From Sphingomonadales bacterium (GTDB taxonomy: Bacteria; Pseudomonadota; Alphaproteobacteria; Sphingomonadales; Sphingomonadaceae), in the NCBI GenBank assembly GCA_016707885.1, contig JADJGU010000001.1, forward strand, positions 809,501 to 873,500: a DNA stretch of 64,000 nucleotides, written 5' to 3'. This document shows positions 8,131-16,740 of this stretch, in pieces. Below the pieces are notes generated by a model. It was not told the origin of the DNA and searched no databases. It saw only the letters and a program-made list of their open reading frames with translations. Each line of letters opens with the position of its first letter. Within the stretch, counting starts at the first letter, position 1. Both the position numbers and the translations under genes were made by a program.

Positions 8131-9303
8131 GTGTCGCAAATGGCCAAGTTCGCCGGTTGGAAAAACCGGTTGGCCGGATGGTTCGTTGATCGTGAGTTTT
8201 TCATGCGATCGAACGGGCAAGTCCGGTTCATCAAAATCAGTGCAAAATTGCAGCGTCGGGTCGCGGGAGCGATTGCGGGTGTTGTTGGCCTGTGGCTGAT
8301 CGTCACGCTCGGCATGATGATCAATCAGGTCAGTGTGTCGGCCGAACGCATGATGCTTTCTGCCAAGCAGGAAAAGATCGAAACCGTTGAAGAGCGTGTC
8401 GCCAAATATCGCGACGACATGGAGGCGGTTGCGAGCGACCTGGAGGCGCGCCAGAAAGTCATGGAAGGCGCGTTCGAGGAACATTTCGGCGATATGCCTG
8501 CTGCGGATGCTGCCGCCCCCGCCACTGGCGAAGCTGCCGAAACGGCGAAGAAGATCGGCCTTGCCGTTCCCGAAGCCGCGCAACTCGCACAGCTTGAAGC
8601 CCGGCAGATCGCCTTTGCCGAACGCATGACGCAGATCGCCATCGCCCGTTCGCAAAAGGCCGAAGGCGCTATCCGCGAATTCGGCCTCAATCCCGACCAG
8701 CTTGCCCGCGAAGCCAAGCAAGGCATGGGCGGCCCTTTCATCCCCTTCTTCGGCAAAAAGCAAAAGCAGGTCCGCGACCCGCGCTTCACCCGCATGCTGA
8801 CCGCGCTTGAGCGGATGGAAGCGATGGAAATGGCGCTCGCCGGCATCCCCACCAGCATGCCTGCCGCGATCGGCCTGATGTCGAGCCGTTTCGGCTATCG
8901 CTCCGATCCCTTTACTGGCGGTGCCGCAATGCACGCAGGCCTTGATTTCAAGGGCCCGATCGGCACCCCGATCCTCGCTGCTGCAGACGGCAAAATCACC
9001 TTTGCCGGATGGCAGGGCGGCTATGGCAATTGCATCGAAATCACCCATGCCAACGGCCTTGTTACACGTTATGCCCATATGAGCGGCTTTACCGCTACGC
9101 TGGGGCAGGATGTAAAACGCGGCGTTCAGATCGGACGCATGGGTTCGACCGGCCGTTCAACCGGCTCGCATTTGCACTTTGAAGTGCGTATCAACGGGTC
9201 CGCAATCAACCCGCTCAAATTCCTGGAGGCCAATCCCGATGTTCTCGAAATCCAAGCCGTCGCCGGAAACCGGACAGCCGGTCGCAGCGACGCAGGGGCG
9301 TAA
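8131..9303 (+). CDS. M23 family metallopeptidase (LytM endopeptidase)
   Basis: 390 residues from a GTG at 8131 (ATG at 8140 is an alternative). There is a cytoplasmic N-terminus, one membrane segment (about 47-68, GAIAGVVGLWLIVTLGMM), a coiled coil (about 75-200) and a C-terminal LytM domain. The zinc site is intact: HAGLDF near residue 267 (HxxxD) and SHLHFEV near residue 345 (HxH). It therefore probably cuts peptidoglycan cross-links from the periplasmic face. Its last 65 bases overlap the bactofilin start. M23 peptidase plus bactofilin is a known cell-shape pairing, as in Helicobacter Csd1 with CcmA. Confidence 0.9.
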   Translation: MSQMAKFAGWKNRLAGWFVDREFFMRSNGQVRFIKISAKLQRRVAGAIAGVVGLWLIVTLGMMINQVSVSAERMMLSAKQEKIETVEERVAKYRDDMEAVASDLEARQKVMEGAFEEHFGDMPAADAAAPATGEAAETAKKIGLAVPEAAQLAQLEARQIAFAERMTQIAIARSQKAEGAIREFGLNPDQLAREAKQGMGGPFIPFFGKKQKQVRDPRFTRMLTALERMEAMEMALAGIPTSMPAAIGLMSSRFGYRSDPFTGGAAMHAGLDFKGPIGTPILAAADGKITFAGWQGGYGNCIEITHANGLVTRYAHMSGFTATLGQDVKRGVQIGRMGSTGRSTGSHLHFEVRINGSAINPLKFLEANPDVLEIQAVAGNRTAGRSDAGA

Positions 9304-9715
9304 CAGCATGCGTGGGGGCGGACATACTTTTTCGGTGATCGCATCGGATGTCGAAATCACCGGCAATCTTTCGGCCAAGGTCGATCTGCATATAGACGGC
9401 AAGATCAACGGAGATGTTACCTGCGGCTCGATCGTTCAGGGCGAAGGCAGCGTGATCAGCGGCAAAGTTGTCGCCGAAACCGCGCGGCTTTCGGGCAAGG
9501 TCGATGGCTCGATCGAGGCGGGCGATCTGGTGATCGAGGCGAGCGCGCGTATTTCGGGCGATGTTGTTTATCAGAGCCTGACGATTGCGCCGGGCGGCAT
9601 GGTCGAAGGCAAGTTCAAGCACCGTGGCAGCAATGTGCCCAATATCGGCAAGGCCACGGTCGACATCAGCCGCACCGACCCGCTGATCTTGGGTGCGGAT
9701 ACGAAGGTCGGCTGA
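9239..9715 (+). CDS. Bactofilin family protein
   Basis: 158 residues from the ATG at 9239 with TGGAGG ten bases upstream, inside the 3' end of the M23 gene. The middle (about residues 28-125) is the bactofilin beta-helix: short repeats such as VDLHIDGKINGDV, AETARLSGKVDGSI and IEASARISGDV. The unstructured ends are short. Bactofilins polymerise without nucleotide and anchor cell-wall enzymes. The overlap with an active M23 peptidase gene suggests coupled synthesis of scaffold and enzyme. The C-terminal tail is polar and has no membrane segment. Confidence 0.92.
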   Translation: MFSKSKPSPETGQPVAATQGRNSMRGGGHTFSVIASDVEITGNLSAKVDLHIDGKINGDVTCGSIVQGEGSVISGKVVAETARLSGKVDGSIEAGDLVIEASARISGDVVYQSLTIAPGGMVEGKFKHRGSNVPNIGKATVDISRTDPLILGADTKVG

Positions 9716-9716
9716 C

Positions 9717-10957
9717 CTAAACCAGCATCTCCAGCGCAGCACCTTGACCAAGGAAATTGGCCGGGCTGGCGCTGGCGCCATAGGCCCCGGCACAGAATAT
9801 CGCGACCAGATCGCCGACCTTGGCATGCGGCAGTATCGCGCTGTCCGACAATCGATCAAGCGGGGTGCAGAGGCATCCGACCACCGATTGCACTTCATCC
9901 GCAGGCGCATCGAAGCGCGTCGCAATCGCGACCGGATAGTTGCGCCGGATAACGGTGCCGAAATTGCCCGACGCCGCCAGTTGGTGATGCAGCCCGCCAT
10001 CGGTGACGAGGAATGTCTCGCCATGGCTGACCTTGCGGTCGATGACGCGGCACAGATAGACGCCGGCTTCGCCGACCAGATAGCGGCCGAGCTCAATGCA
10101 GAAATGGGTATCTTTCAGGATAGCGGGCAAGTCAGACAGCGCCTGCCCCAGCGCGCCGCCGACCGCGTTCAGATCAAATGCCGTGTCGCCGGGAAAATAG
10201 GGAATACCGAAACCGCCGCCCAGATTGACCTTCGGTGGAGCAACCCCCACCGCCTCTGCCAATTCCGCCGCAAGCGCCAGCGTTTGCGCCTGCATCGCGA
10301 TAATCGCCTCGGCATCCAGCGCCTGCGAGCCTGCATAGATATGAAAGCCGCGCCAGTCGGCGCCTGCAGCGATGATGCGCCGTACCAACGCAGGCACGCG
10401 GTCGGCGTCGACGCCAAAGGGTTTGGCCCCGCCACCCATCTTCATGCCGCTGCCCTTGAGGTCAAAACTGGGGTTCACGCGCACCGCGATTTTCGGAGCA
10501 ACGCCTAGCCGCTCGCTTATCGCAAAAGCCCGCTCCGCTTCGCCCTCGGACTCGCAGTTTAGCGTAACACCATTCGCGATCGCAAATTCGAGCTCGCGGT
10601 CACGCTTGCCGGGGTAAAGAAGCTGATTTTGTCTGCTGCTACACCGGCGCCGAGAGCGAGCTTCAACTCTCCACCCGATGCAACATCAAACCCGTCGACC
10701 TTGTCCTTCATCCAGCCAAGCAAAGGCGCGAATGGATTGGCCTTCATCGCATAATGAATACCAAGTTGTGTGGGCATCGCCGCGCGCAACTCACCGATTC
10801 TCGCGTCCAGCGCTGCAGTCGAATAGACGAACAAAGGCGTATCGCCCGCCTCGGCAACCAGCGCCATCGCTGTCTTCCCGCCGACAGCCAGTTCGCCGTC
10901 GATCGTTTCAAAATAGGGAGGGATAGGCCCGGTTGGTTTGGCTTTCTCTTCACTCAT
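9717..10957 (-). pseudogene. PLP-dependent decarboxylase, exosortase A system-associated; single-base frameshift
   Basis: Two adjacent frames together make a fold-type III PLP decarboxylase (diaminopimelate/ornithine decarboxylase-like) of about 413 residues. The first part (10957 down to about 10615) has HYAMKANPFAP, with the PLP lysine, and GFDVASGGELKLAL. The rest (about 10614 to 9717) resumes with PGKRDRELEFAIANGVT and includes GSGMKMGGGAKPFG and VNLGGGFGIPYF. Reading is lost at GGGG (10611-10614): one more G on the plus strand would restore SFFTPGK, matching the family pattern SF-x2-PGK. The start overlaps the ligase stop as ATGA. No other lesion is seen, so a sequencing error is possible. 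Confidence 0.82.
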
Positions 10958-12492
10958 ACTGCCAACCTATCTTTCAGCCCGTCCCTGTCCAGCTTGCCAT
11001 TGGCATTTTTGGGAAATTCGTCGAGCCAGACATATTGGGCAGGCTGCATGAAATTGGGGAGCGCGGCCTTCATATACGCCGCAAGGGTCGCCTCGTTGGC
11101 TGCACCGTTAGCGCGGACGAAAAGCACAATCGCCTCACCCAACCGTTCATCCTTGCGGCCAAGCGCGCAAGCCTCGGCGACCAATCCGCTTTCGATGGCT
11201 ACTTCCTCCACTTCGGTCGGGGAGACGCGGTTACCGCTGGTCTTGATCATCGCATCGTCGCGGCCGACAAAATAGAGCAAGCCGTCGGCGTCGCGCCAGA
11301 CGGTATCACCCGACCAGACCGCCATCCCGCCATAGCGAGAGAAGGCTGGCGCGGGCTTATAACGCAGCGCGGTGCGCTCCGCGTCTTGCCAATAGCCTTG
11401 CGCCACCAGCGGCCCGGCATGGACCAGTTCGCCATGCTCTTCCGGCTTGGCCTCGCTGCCATCCTTTGCGACCACCAGGATTTCGGCATAGGGAATGGCC
11501 TTGCCCATGCTGGTCGGGTTGGCGTCGATCAGCGCCGGATCGAGATAGGTCGAGCGGAAAGCTTCGGTGAGACCGTACATTGCATAAATATCGGTTTTGG
11601 TACCGAATATGCCGCGCAACGCCTTAACCAGCGAGGGCGTCAGCGCGCCGCCGCTGTTGGTCAGGCGGCGCATCGCCGCGGTCGCTTCCATGGGCCAGTC
11701 CTGCTCGGCCAGTTGCACCCATAGAGGAGGCACGGCGGCAAGGGTGGTGACACCGTGCTTGGCACAGGCGTTGATCACATCACGCGGCGTTAGATAGTCC
11801 AATGGCACCACACAGCCGCCCGCCTGCCAGGTGGAGAGCAGCTGGTTCTGGCCATAATCAAAACTCAAAGGCAGTACGGCGAGCGTCACATCATTCGCCG
11901 CCAGTTTCAGATAGCTCGCCACACTTACCGCACCGATCGCCAAGTTCGCGTGGCTCAGCATCACACCTTTGGGCCGTCCGGTCGAACCACTGGTATAGAG
12001 GATCGCGGCAAGGCTGTTGGTATCGGTATCGGCAGGGAGCGGCGGCATGACATCGCCGGGCTGGTCGATTGCGGAGAGGATTTCGCTTTCATCGAGCAGC
12101 AGTGCACCGGTCGGCACGTCACCCGCACCCAATTGCCCTGCCCGCACCTTCGCGGTCAGCAATGCTCTCGCCCCGCTATCGGTCAGGATATGCTTAACCT
12201 GCGCCGGTTTGAGCAGCGGGTTTACGGGCACATGCACCAGCCCGGCGCGCACCGCCGCCAGCGGCATCAGGCAGGCGAGCTCGGTCTTGGGCAGCCAGGT
12301 GGCGATCCTGTCCCCCGCTGCAAAATTCTGGGCTGCCAAAATCGCCGCCAGCCGACCGATACGATGATTTAACGACTGATAACTATAGACTTGGTCCTTG
12401 ATACGAAGCGCAGGCGCATCCGGTGCCCCGCGAAGCGCGAGGTGATCGAGCGGAAAGGCTGGCAAATCGTCGGTCATTGGGTCAAAAGTCAT
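10954..12492 (-). CDS. Acyl-CoA ligase (AMP-forming), exosortase A system-associated
   Basis: 512 residues with the ANL-superfamily motifs: LYTSGSTGRPKGVMLSH (P-loop, about 165-181), YGLTEAFRST, and the C-terminal NANGKLDRDGL with the catalytic lysine. This enzyme type activates an acid as an adenylate and transfers it to CoA or to a carrier protein. Together with the decarboxylase, acyl carrier protein, FemAB-like protein and two hydrolases it matches the set found beside exosortase A (PEP-CTERM/EPS) loci. The acyl carrier encoded on the other strand is a plausible acceptor, which is inference. Divergent from the FemAB-like gene with 28 bp between the starts. Confidence 0.9.
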   Translation of the reverse strand: MTFDPMTDDLPAFPLDHLALRGAPDAPALRIKDQVYSYQSLNHRIGRLAAILAAQNFAAGDRIATWLPKTELACLMPLAAVRAGLVHVPVNPLLKPAQVKHILTDSGARALLTAKVRAGQLGAGDVPTGALLLDESEILSAIDQPGDVMPPLPADTDTNSLAAILYTSGSTGRPKGVMLSHANLAIGAVSVASYLKLAANDVTLAVLPLSFDYGQNQLLSTWQAGGCVVPLDYLTPRDVINACAKHGVTTLAAVPPLWVQLAEQDWPMEATAAMRRLTNSGGALTPSLVKALRGIFGTKTDIYAMYGLTEAFRSTYLDPALIDANPTSMGKAIPYAEILVVAKDGSEAKPEEHGELVHAGPLVAQGYWQDAERTALRYKPAPAFSRYGGMAVWSGDTVWRDADGLLYFVGRDDAMIKTSGNRVSPTEVEEVAIESGLVAEACALGRKDERLGEAIVLFVRANGAANEATLAAYMKAALPNFMQPAQYVWLDEFPKNANGKLDRDGLKDRLAV

Positions 12493-12520
12493 CGGATAAA
12501 GGGTTAATCGGGGGCGATAA

Positions 12521-13546
12521 TTGGCAGTTAAGTGTGAATATCACGATAATTTCCTGACCGCGCAAGCCGCCGCTGCTGGTGCGCTTGACCGCGAGGCGCA
12601 GCCCTGCCTGTTTGACCGGCTCGACTGGCTCGAAAGCCTGCACCGCATGGCGTTGCGCGACAAACCCCCTGCGCTGCTGCAAGCAAAAGGTGGGGATGCC
12701 CAAGGCTGGCTGCCGCTGATGCAGGCCGAGAGCGGCCATCTGGTCGCGCTCGCCAACTGGTATAATTTCACCTGGGCCCCCATTTTCGCCAATGCCCACA
12801 GCGAAGTCGAAAAACTGGCACTGCTGCGCGGCCTTGCGCGTTTGGCGTCGAAACATATCCGCCGTCTGACGCTGGCCCCGGTGCCCGACGAAGATGGAAG
12901 CGCCAGCATGGTGCAGGCGGCGTTTAAAGCCAGTGGCTGGACAGTGTTCCGCGAGGTTTGCGACCAGAACCATATCCTTGAGGTCAAGGGGCGCAGCTTC
13001 GATTCCTATTGGGAAGGCCGCCCGAGCCGCTTGAAAAACACCGTTAAGCGCAAGGGCAAGACCGGCGCGGTCACCATCCGCATCGATAGCGAATTTGGCA
13101 CCGAAAGTTGGCGCGATTATGAGCGGGTCTATGCTCGTAGTTGGAAACCCGAAGAGGGCAGCCCCGAATTCCTGCGCCAGATCGCCGAACGCGAAAGCGT
13201 GGCGGGTGCGCTGCGCCTCGGCCTTGCCTATATCGATGGCAAGCCGGTCGCGGCGCAATTCTGGACGGTGGAAAACGGGACGGCGCTGATCCACAAGCTC
13301 GCACATGATGAGCGGCATATGCAGGCCTCACCTGGGACGCTGCTATCGGCAGCCTTGTTCCAGCATGTCATCGACGTCGATCACGTCAACCTGATCGATT
13401 TCGGCACCGGCAACGATGCCTATAAGGCCGAATGGATGGAGGATGTGCGCGAGCGTTACCGGCTTGAGATGTTCTGGCCCAACAATCCCGCAAATTGGCC
13501 CTATATTGCCATCCGCAAATGGCGCGCCTATCGCGCCTCAAACTGA
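12521..13546 (+). CDS. FemAB-family / GNAT-like protein, PEP-CTERM system-associated
   Basis: 341 residues from a TTG at 12521. An in-frame TAA lies immediately upstream, so translation cannot begin earlier, and a G-rich stretch precedes it. The fold is a double GNAT (FemAB-like) acyltransferase: FDSYWEGRPSRLKNTVKRKGK in two pieces near residue 165, then GALRLGLAYIDGKPVAAQFW and a closing IDFGTGNDAYKAEWM. FemAB relatives transfer aminoacyl or acyl groups, and the substrate here is unknown. It begins the plus-strand half of the exosortase-A-associated set and is followed by the acyl carrier protein after about 18 bases. Confidence 0.85.
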   Translation: MAVKCEYHDNFLTAQAAAAGALDREAQPCLFDRLDWLESLHRMALRDKPPALLQAKGGDAQGWLPLMQAESGHLVALANWYNFTWAPIFANAHSEVEKLALLRGLARLASKHIRRLTLAPVPDEDGSASMVQAAFKASGWTVFREVCDQNHILEVKGRSFDSYWEGRPSRLKNTVKRKGKTGAVTIRIDSEFGTESWRDYERVYARSWKPEEGSPEFLRQIAERESVAGALRLGLAYIDGKPVAAQFWTVENGTALIHKLAHDERHMQASPGTLLSAALFQHVIDVDHVNLIDFGTGNDAYKAEWMEDVRERYRLEMFWPNNPANWPYIAIRKWRAYRASN

Positions 13547-13564
13547 GATAATAAGAGAGAAGAG

Positions 13565-13834
13565 ATGCCTTTCGTTCACGACAGCGTAGAAACCACGATC
13601 CGCGAACTGCTCATCGATGTGCTGGGCGTAGCGCCTGCCACAGTGGCGGCAATGACCGACGATACCCCTCTGTTCGGTGCGCTACCCGAGCTCGACTCGA
13701 TGGCGGTCGCAGGCCTGCTGACCGAGATGGAAGACCGGCTGGATATTATGATCGACGATGATGATATCGACGGCGAACTTTTCGAAAGCTTCGGCAGCCT
13801 TGTCGCCTTTGCGAAAGCCAAGGTTCGGGAGTGA
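13565..13834 (+). CDS. Acyl carrier protein, exosortase A system-associated
   Basis: 89 residues. The phosphopantetheine attachment Ser is in PELDSMAVAGLLTEME (about residue 43), the usual DS(M/L) motif at the start of helix II. The protein is acidic, with DDDDIDGE in helix III. This is a specialised carrier, not the fatty-acid-synthesis AcpP (which has DSLDTVE). The ATG follows a purine-rich AGAGAGAAGAG. Its stop overlaps the next GTG start as GTGA. The divergent acyl-CoA ligase is the likely loader, by inference from the shared locus. Confidence 0.9.
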   Translation: MPFVHDSVETTIRELLIDVLGVAPATVAAMTDDTPLFGALPELDSMAVAGLLTEMEDRLDIMIDDDDIDGELFESFGSLVAFAKAKVRE

Positions 13835-14526
13835 GCCCTCGGCCCGAATATCGGACCTACCATTTTGCTGGGCATGACGAGCATGTCCTGTGCTTTGGCG
13901 CGGGATCATCGCGCCAGATACTGATCATTCCTCCGCTGTTCGACGAGATGAACCGGTGTCGCCGCATGCTGGTGCAGACGATGCGCGGGCTGGCGGAGCG
14001 CGGTGTGGGAAGCCTGTTGCTCGATCTACCCGGCTGCAATGAGAGCCCTGCGGAACTTGAAGGCCACAGCCTTGGCACATGGCGCGATGCTGTCACCGCC
14101 GCTGCAACACAGCTGGGCGCAACACACATAGCCGCGCTGCGCGGCGGGGCGCTCATCGACAATGGAGCAACGGACCTGCCCCATTGGCGGTTGGCCCCGG
14201 CCAAGGGATCAAGCCTGCTCAAGACCATTATCCGCACCCGTATTGCTGGCGACAAGGAAGCGGGCAAGGCGACGAGCGAAGCCGGGCTTATGGAAGCTGC
14301 AAAGACGGCACCGATAGAACTGGCGGGCAATTTGCTGGGCCCTGTGATGGTTGCGGAACTGGCAAGCATCGAACCTGCAGATCCCGCGATACTGACCGTA
14401 CGCTCCTTGGGGCAGGACATCACTGGTTCCACCCTGTGGCTTCGCACCGAGCCGCAGGATAACCCCGCCATGTCCGCCGCAATCGCCGCCGATCTCGACC
14501 AGTGGAGCGCATCATGCGGCGGCTAA
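13831..14526 (+). CDS. Alpha/beta hydrolase, exosortase A system-associated, hydrolase 2 type
   Basis: 231 residues from a GTG that overlaps the acyl carrier protein stop. The N-terminal region IPPLFDEMNRCRRMLVQ followed by LLLDLPGCNESP is what I recall for the exosortase-A-associated hydrolase 2 family. The family normally has a nucleophile elbow after this; here LRGGALID is in that place and carries no Ser, so catalysis is doubtful or uses another residue. No signal peptide, so it is probably cytoplasmic. It overlaps the next hydrolase gene by 13 bases, giving a tightly coupled carrier-hydrolase-hydrolase unit. Confidence 0.82.
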   Translation: MSPRPEYRTYHFAGHDEHVLCFGAGSSRQILIIPPLFDEMNRCRRMLVQTMRGLAERGVGSLLLDLPGCNESPAELEGHSLGTWRDAVTAAATQLGATHIAALRGGALIDNGATDLPHWRLAPAKGSSLLKTIIRTRIAGDKEAGKATSEAGLMEAAKTAPIELAGNLLGPVMVAELASIEPADPAILTVRSLGQDITGSTLWLRTEPQDNPAMSAAIAADLDQWSASCGG

Positions 14527-15335
14527 CCGGCTTCGATTGTGCAGGCGTCTGGTGCGCCGCAACGCTTGATGAAGGTGCCAAGACCACCGGTTTGCTAATT
14601 GTCAGCGGTGGCAACGAAATCCGCAGCGGCGCGCATGCCGGACAGGCAGCTCTGGCGGCGCATTTTGCCGCTTTGGGTTATCCGGTCTTTCGCTACGACC
14701 GGCGCGGCGTAGGTGAAAGCGAAGGCGCAAATTGCGGCTTTGAAAGCAGCGCCGCCGATATCGCCGCAGCTGCCGCGGCCTTCCGGGTCGAAGCGCCGCA
14801 TCTCGAACGCCTTGTTGCTTTTGGGAATTGTGATGCGGCGAGTGCCCTTGCGCTGTTCCACAGTGGTTTGGCTATCGACCACCTTATCCTCGCCAATCCG
14901 TGGGTGATCGAAACTCAATCAGAGGCGGATGCTCCAACGCTGCCCTCGGCAGCCGCGATCCGCGCGCGATACTGGCATCGGCTGAAAGACCCACGCAGTC
15001 TGATCGATCTGCTGACCGGCAAGATCAATCTAAGCAAACTGGCGTCAGGCATAAAACAGGCTAGGAAAAGCGAGAAACCGACGGCTTTGGCCTATCGCCT
15101 TGCCGATGCGCTTGCCGCCGGTCCCGTGCCGACAACCATATTGCTGGCGCAACGCGACACGACAGCAATGGCATTTCACGCGGCATGGCAGAGCGACGTT
15201 TTCAAAGCGTTACGTCATAAAGGCACATGCCCCCTCGAAGCGCTCGACAGCGCATCGCACAGTTTTGCAGATCCGGATTCAAAGGCGTGGTTGCGCCAGA
15301 AAATCCGGGAAGCGCTTTATAGCGAGGGTGGTTGA
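14514..15335 (+). CDS. Alpha/beta hydrolase, exosortase A system-associated, hydrolase 1 type
   Basis: 273 residues from the ATG at 14514 with GGAG upstream; a GTG at 14502 is the alternative. GLLIVSGGNEIRSGAHAGQ and VFRYDRRGVGESEG match the hydrolase 1 family of exosortase A loci, whose pattern is GG-x-R-GSH followed by (F/Y)D-RG-G-SEG. The nucleophile position reads FGNCDAAS, so Cys or Asp stands where Ser is usual. SASHSFADPDSKAW carries the likely catalytic His. The protein is cytoplasmic by lack of signal. It ends the plus-strand part of the locus; about 80 bp separate it from the enoyl-CoA hydratase. Confidence 0.85.
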   Translation: MRRLTGFDCAGVWCAATLDEGAKTTGLLIVSGGNEIRSGAHAGQAALAAHFAALGYPVFRYDRRGVGESEGANCGFESSAADIAAAAAAFRVEAPHLERLVAFGNCDAASALALFHSGLAIDHLILANPWVIETQSEADAPTLPSAAAIRARYWHRLKDPRSLIDLLTGKINLSKLASGIKQARKSEKPTALAYRLADALAAGPVPTTILLAQRDTTAMAFHAAWQSDVFKALRHKGTCPLEALDSASHSFADPDSKAWLRQKIREALYSEGG

Positions 15336-15416
15336 ATACAACGCAGCCCAGCCAGTTGTTGATAATCCGCTCTGTCTGATACATCCTTGCTCCGAACGGA
15401 GTTAGGGGAGAGTGGG

Positions 15417-16298
15417 ATGGCGACACAGCCTGCAGTTTCAATTGCGGCCGACGGAAAGCCGGATTTCATCACCTATGAAAGGCGTGATGGCGTGGCGTGG
15501 ATCATGCTCGACCGGCCGCAATATGCGAATGCGCAAAATGCCGGACTGCTCGACCAGCTTGATCGCGCGTTCCGGGCGGCGACCGATGATCTGGAAGTCA
15601 AAGTCATCGTGCTGGGCGGGAATGGCAAGCATTTTTCCGCTGGCCATGATCTGGGTACGCCGGATGACGATTCAGACCAGACCCGCGATCGTAAGGCGAT
15701 TTGGCACGACCATGTCGGCCTGAAAGGGGCAGAGCGGCAATATGTCCTTGAACAGGATCTCTATCTCGGCCTGTGCCGCCGCTGGCAGGACATCCCCAAA
15801 CCGACCATCGCGATGGTACAGGGCGCCTGCATCGCAGGCGGTCTGATGCTCGCATGGGTCTGCGACATGATCGTCGCATCAGACGATGCCTATTTTCAGG
15901 ACCCGGTCGTCCAAATGGGAATCCCTGGCGTTGAATATTTCGCGCATGCATTCGAACTGCCCCCGCGAATTGCGCGCGAGTTTCTGTATCTGGGCCAGAA
16001 AATGCCCGCCGACCGCGCCTATCAATATGGCATGGTCAACCGCGTGGTCGCCCGGGACCATCTGGCGGCAGAGGTTGAAGCCATCGCACGCGAAATAGCC
16101 GAGCGCCCGCGCTTCGGTCTCGCTATGGTCAAACAGGCCATCAATCTGGTCGAGGATCAGCGCGGCAAAAGGTCAGCGATGGATAGCGTCTTTCACATGC
16201 ACCACCTTGCCCACGCCCATATGCAATTGACCACAGGCAGCATTGTCGGCGGCATTGGCGCGAAAGATGTCGCAAAGGCCGGTCGAAACAAGGCTTGA
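15417..16298 (+). CDS. Enoyl-CoA hydratase/isomerase family protein
   Basis: 293 residues from the ATG at 15417, preceded by GGGGAG. Crotonase-fold motifs are present: HFSAGHDLGTP (first oxyanion-hole segment, about residue 75) and QGACIAGGLMLAWVCDM (second, about 135-150). The insert DDDSDQTRDRKAIWHD after the first motif is longer than in classical FadB-type hydratases, so the substrate may not be a straight-chain fatty acyl-CoA. It is monocistronic between the exosortase-associated set and a convergent tRNA gene. The exact reaction cannot be read from the sequence. Confidence 0.88.
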   Translation: MATQPAVSIAADGKPDFITYERRDGVAWIMLDRPQYANAQNAGLLDQLDRAFRAATDDLEVKVIVLGGNGKHFSAGHDLGTPDDDSDQTRDRKAIWHDHVGLKGAERQYVLEQDLYLGLCRRWQDIPKPTIAMVQGACIAGGLMLAWVCDMIVASDDAYFQDPVVQMGIPGVEYFAHAFELPPRIAREFLYLGQKMPADRAYQYGMVNRVVARDHLAAEVEAIAREIAERPRFGLAMVKQAINLVEDQRGKRSAMDSVFHMHHLAHAHMQLTTGSIVGGIGAKDVAKAGRNKA

Positions 16299-16343
16299 AC
16301 GTACGAAGCTGTGAATGACCTTTGTTTCAATCTTGGATTTTGT

Positions 16344-16420
16344 TGGTAGCGGAGGAGGGACTTGAACCCCCGACCTACGGATTATGATTCCGCCGCTCTA
16401 ACCAGCTGAGCTACTCCGCC
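16344..16420 (-). tRNA. tRNA-Met (CAT anticodon)
   Basis: 77 bases with the CCA encoded at 16346-16344. Read on the minus strand, the acceptor is GGCGGAG paired with CTCCGCT (G1-U72 wobble), the D stem is GCTC/GAGC, the anticodon stem is GCGGA/TCCGT with loop ATCATAA, and the T arm is GGGGG/CCCTC. The anticodon CAT with G1 paired to U72 suggests elongator Met; tRNA-Ile with a lysidine-modified CAT is the alternative and is less likely. Confidence 0.93.
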
Positions 16421-16519
16421 AACCTTGCATGTCCGCGCGGGGCGCTGGACAGGAGGCGGCCTATAGGCATGCGCGTCGGAAGGGTCAATAGCCGGTTTGC
16501 AGGCTTTTGTCATAGAATA

Positions 16520-16585
16520 ACACCCCGGCGGGTTGCGCCGCCGGGGTGTCGCTTGCGGGTTCCGGAGGACCAGTCACCGGAACCC
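16520..16585. ncRNA. Two tandem strong hairpins; candidate small RNA or attenuator
   Basis: The stretch 16421-16790 has no recognised gene apart from signals. ACACCCCGGCG (16520-16530) pairs perfectly with CGCCGGGGTGT (16539-16549). Seven bases later GGGTTCCGG (16557-16565) pairs with CCGGAACCC (16577-16585). Two GC-rich perfect stems so close together in a non-coding region suggest a structured RNA. No T-run follows on the plus strand; on the minus strand the first stem is followed by TATTCTAT, a poor terminator tail. No known RNA family was recognised. Confidence 0.4.
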
Positions 16586-16740
16586 TGTGGGCTCGTGATT
16601 TCTGACAATGAGGCAACGAAAGCTTTAACGGCACGATCGCGAGCAGCTTAAATTCGGGCTGTCAGTTTTCTGGCGGCCTACAGGCAGGTTCCAACTCGAA
16701 CTCTCCCCATCTTATTGTAATTCATATTTATTCCGAAATT

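Noticed and set aside
8095..9078. Long minus-strand frame opposite the M23 peptidase gene
   Set aside because: Reverse-complement shadow of a well-supported peptidase; no motif of its own.
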